Shown here: in pieces, positions 61,380-64,000 of the stretch
Position numbering within the stretch: the stretch's first letter is position 1
Layout of the letters: the number at the start of each line of letters is the position of its first letter
From: Apoda limacodes
Lineage: Eukaryota; Arthropoda; Insecta; Lepidoptera; Limacodidae
NCBI GenBank assembly: GCA_946406115.1
Contig: OX291547.1
Span: 18,357,001-18,421,000 of the forward strand
DNA length: 64,000 nucleotides
Reading direction: 5' to 3'
The notes under the pieces: generated by a model
Seen by the model: the letters and a program-made list of their open reading frames with translations, nothing else
Database searches by the model: none
Told to the model about the DNA's origin: nothing
Position numbers and translations under genes: made by a program

Positions 61380-61950
61380 ACGGCGAAAGAAACACTCCAG
61401 CAGTGTCTGACTCTTTTAATTTTGATTAATTAATACATATTATCAAGTAAATTATGTTAACAAAAAAATATTTAATCCCATCTATTTTTATCATCAAGAT
61501 AGTCTTGAATTGTGTAATAAGCTTTTTCGACAAGTTCCTGTTTTACAAAATTTTTATTGAGATAATTCTGCAGGGATTTTTTTGTAAAAACGGATCCATT
61601 GTCCTTTAAATGATTTATTTATTTTCTTTAGCCTTGTGAGGATCAGTGCAAGTTTGTGTCTATTTCGAGTATTAGGATCATAAATATCGCTATTCTTTTT
61701 AAAACAATCAATATTTTTATGGACATACATTAAATGATCTAATATATACTGAGACGGTAAGGTTCTCTCTCTTAAAGAGTGTCTTTGGGATAGATTATAA
61801 ATTGCTCGAACAGCCCTCTTTTGCAGCACAAAGATTATTTGAATATCGGCTTCGTGTCTCCACAGTTAAATACCATTCATCACACTTACTCGTAAACAGT
61901 GGCATTAAGTGCAGGCACAGCGGTGCTAAGACCTTAATTACTCCCACGAG
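61380..61950 (-). pseudogene. Second LINE family, reverse transcriptase C-terminus fragment
   Basis: The minus strand reads, with one slip, ...DIQIIFVLQKRAVRAIYNLS, QRHSLRERTL, SQYILDHLMYVHKNIDCFKK, NSDIYDPNTRNRHKLALILT, RLKKINKSFKGQWIRFYKKI. LQKRAVRAI...TRNR-KL...RFYNKIP is the C-terminal signature of Jockey/Daphne-type insect LINEs and differs from the family at 48584. Dead and truncated. Confidence 0.8.
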
Positions 61951-62814
61951 CTTTACCTTTGTAAATTTTACTTTTTCAAAACAAAACAAGCGTTCATAGA
62001 ACCCACGGGCGGCAATGACGCGCCTATTCTATTTAATTTGAATAAAAGCTGTACTGTGGTTCAAAATAAGTTTTATATGTTAAAGTATATTTAAACTTTT
62101 TATTCATAATTTCTCTAGATATCTAGCGCCATCTGGCAGTGGCGTTTTTTTTGTTTGGTGTGTTTATTTATTTATTAACCTTATATAATTAACACGGGCG
62201 GTACAGAAACCAGAAACTACAAACTCGAGTCATTAAAGCGTCGGCCTTCCCTCGGTCTTAGGCTTCTAAGTAGCCTCTCGTTAGTAATTTTCTCCTTACT
62301 ACCCTTAATACACAATGTAATATAACCTTCCGTTTTTTCAGTGCACAAATACTGTATGCACTGTGAAAAGAGAATAACAGTAGGTATACACCACAAAAAA
62401 CTCGATCGGGATTAAAAGTATTTATATTAGATATAAAGTTAATTTCATCTCAGATTGTATGAATATAAAACAACGTGTCGAAATAAATATATCTCTTGAT
62501 GTCGTTATAAAACAGTGACGCACGAGTTGTTCTTATCTAATATTTGACCTCGTGCCTCGTGTTGAGGCCTAATTTATCCTAACGTAGTGTTGCCATAATT
62601 GTCCAGGTAGTGTCAGGGACATTTTTCGTAGCGCTTCAGTACCTGTCCCTGGATAGTCAAGAATTTTGAGCTTAAAGTCTACTTTCTCTTTTTTTTTTGA
62701 GCCAAGCTTCATCAGCTTAGACACTAGCTGCAAGATATCAGCGGATTAAGGTAAAGCTGATTGTCTGTATTCTTTTTATAAAAAAAATAAGAGAGGGTCA
62801 TTACTACAACTATA
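61951..62814. other. Non-coding, no gene seen
   Basis: AT-rich; contains GCGCCATCTGGCAG near 62127 (a motif common in Lepidopteran repeats) and a poly-T/A boundary near 62690. Confidence 0.4.
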
Positions 62815-62967
62815 GTGGCGTTTTGTTGACCGACATTATGCACATTATGCGTTTAATGTCAATAATCAAACCAAAGAGAATTGTCAGTGTGTCACTCAAA
62901 ATTTAGGTATTTTTAACTTGTCTTGATTATGACATTAAACGCATTGAAGCAGTGAACAGAACGCACC
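62815..62967. mobile_element. Long-stem foldback MITE, copy 3
   Basis: GTGGCGTTTTGTTGACCGAC at the left and GCATTGAAGCAGTGAACAGA then ACGCACC at the right; same family as 23211 and 26970, complete ends, with TA immediately left and TTA right. Confidence 0.8.
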
Positions 62968-63269
62968 TTAACTCAATATCTTTATTAGTTTATCCGCCTA
63001 CAAAATCTAAACGCTGCGCTACACACACAACCTTACGCTCGGTCCCAATACCCAAATTATTTGTCCGGGACATTGAGTAATACTACCGGGACGATCGAAA
63101 CTTTAGTTCTAAACCGGTCATATGTCCCGTTTTACACGGACTTATGGCAATCCTATTGTAACGTCATAGTCAAGTGTAATGAGCATTATACAGTTATATA
63201 AATTGGAAATATGAATCGGACTAAGAACTAATTGGACTCATTAATACATTCAGATAAGTTTGCTTACGT

Positions 63270-63765
63270 AAAGTTTTTTTTTTTTTTTTTTATACCGCTA
63301 AGGTGGCAAACAAGCCTACGGTCCGCCTGATGGTAAGCGGTCACCGTAGCTTATGGACGCTTGCAACACTAAGGGCATCACTCGCGCGTTGCCGACCCTT
63401 CAGAAATCTAATAACTTCTTTTTTGAAGAACCCCATACTGTAGTCCTTAGAGAAAACCTTGGCAGGGAGCTCATTCCACAACCAAAGCGTTCGCGGGAGG
63501 AAGTTTCTCTGAAACTGCACTGTACGCGACCATTTCGGTTCTAAAGTGTGAGAATGAATTCCCTGCCGATGGCGAGCGGTGCGATGGAAGAAAGTAGCCG
63601 TGGGCATCATTTCGAACAATTCCTCACAACAAAACCCATTGTACAAGCGGTAGAACACACACATGGAGGCAAAGTCTCTCCTCAGACTTAGGGGCTCGAT
63701 ACCGCAAGTGAGTTTGGGGTCGTCGACAATTCTCACAGCCCGTCGTTGATCCGAGTCAAAATGAT
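63270..63765 (-). mobile_element. LINE 3' fragment with open frame
   Basis: Minus strand, same family as 48584-49690: an open 131-codon tail from MRIVDDPKLTCGIEPLSLRR to FLKGRQRASDALSVASVHKL, then the 3' tail and poly-A (poly-T at 63277-63290 on plus). 5'-truncated near 63765. Very close in sequence to the 48584 copy. Confidence 0.9.
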
Positions 63766-64000
63766 TTGTATTTAAATTGTAAAGATTTATAAATAAAGTG
63801 ATTTGTATTTGTAACTAATTATAACGAATTGTTTGGGTTATTATAATTAATTTAATTATTTTCATCCTTAGTAATTTTAAACAATTGAGTTTGTAAACAT
63901 TTTTAGTAGCAATATTTATCTCGTTTAAAAATATTAACTGGCGCAACAGTAGCTTTTTACGTATAGAATATTTGATAGTGTATTTTAATAACCTAACCCA
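63766..64000. other. AT-rich window end
   Basis: No feature seen. Confidence 0.4.

Overview
The window is AT-rich nuclear DNA of an insect, most probably a moth or butterfly. This is inferred from intron-bearing genes with canonical GT-AG junctions, a mitochondrial COX1 insert that reads cleanly only in the invertebrate mitochondrial code (TGA = Trp, AGA = Ser), and a dense load of tRNA-derived SINEs, Helitron-like elements, MITEs and 5'-truncated LINEs of the kinds common in Lepidoptera. There is nothing bacterial: no operons, CRISPR array or ribosome binding sites.

Two conserved protein genes are recognisable, and they converge tail to tail. GOLPH3 (plus strand, 8343-17117, five coding exons, 286 aa) encodes the Golgi PI4P-binding protein that links vesicle formation and glycosyltransferase retention to the membrane. 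Two exact TATCGATA (DRE-type) palindromes lie upstream of it. A CMIP (c-Maf-inducing protein) orthologue (minus strand, 40327 down to 26583, twelve coding exons in the window, about 583 aa) encodes a PH-like domain, a helical middle and C-terminal leucine-rich repeats. Its N-terminal exon was not found and probably lies beyond the window or in an unrecognised place above 40327. All exon phases of both genes join correctly. The two genes have no obvious functional link.

The rest is mobile-element territory. Region by region: 1-3300 holds Helitron-like pieces and a tRNA-headed SINE. 3330-5945 is a decayed P-element/THAP9-like transposase gene interrupted by a nearly intact mitochondrial COX1 fragment (3721-4160). 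6640-8340 holds a Helitron-like copy and the GOLPH3 upstream region. 8343-17117 is GOLPH3, with a SINE, a MITE and duplicated repeats in its introns. 17118-26582 is intergenic, with three inverted-repeat elements, another SINE and tandem repeats. 26583-40327 is CMIP, whose introns hold Helitron-like copies, MITEs, an RTE-like LINE fragment and an inverted repeat pair around one exon. 40328-64000 contains no recognised gene. It holds a triplicated 118-bp unit, several Helitron-like copies, four copies of one LINE family (one with an open 344-codon reverse transcriptase segment), a second LINE fragment, and a 70-bp-TIR element carrying the end of a hAT-type transposase.

I found no convincing wholly new system. 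The most interesting items are the COX1 insert nested in the P-like relic, the hAT-tailed element, the in-window Helitron family with visible insertion signatures, and the inverted repeats flanking a CMIP exon.
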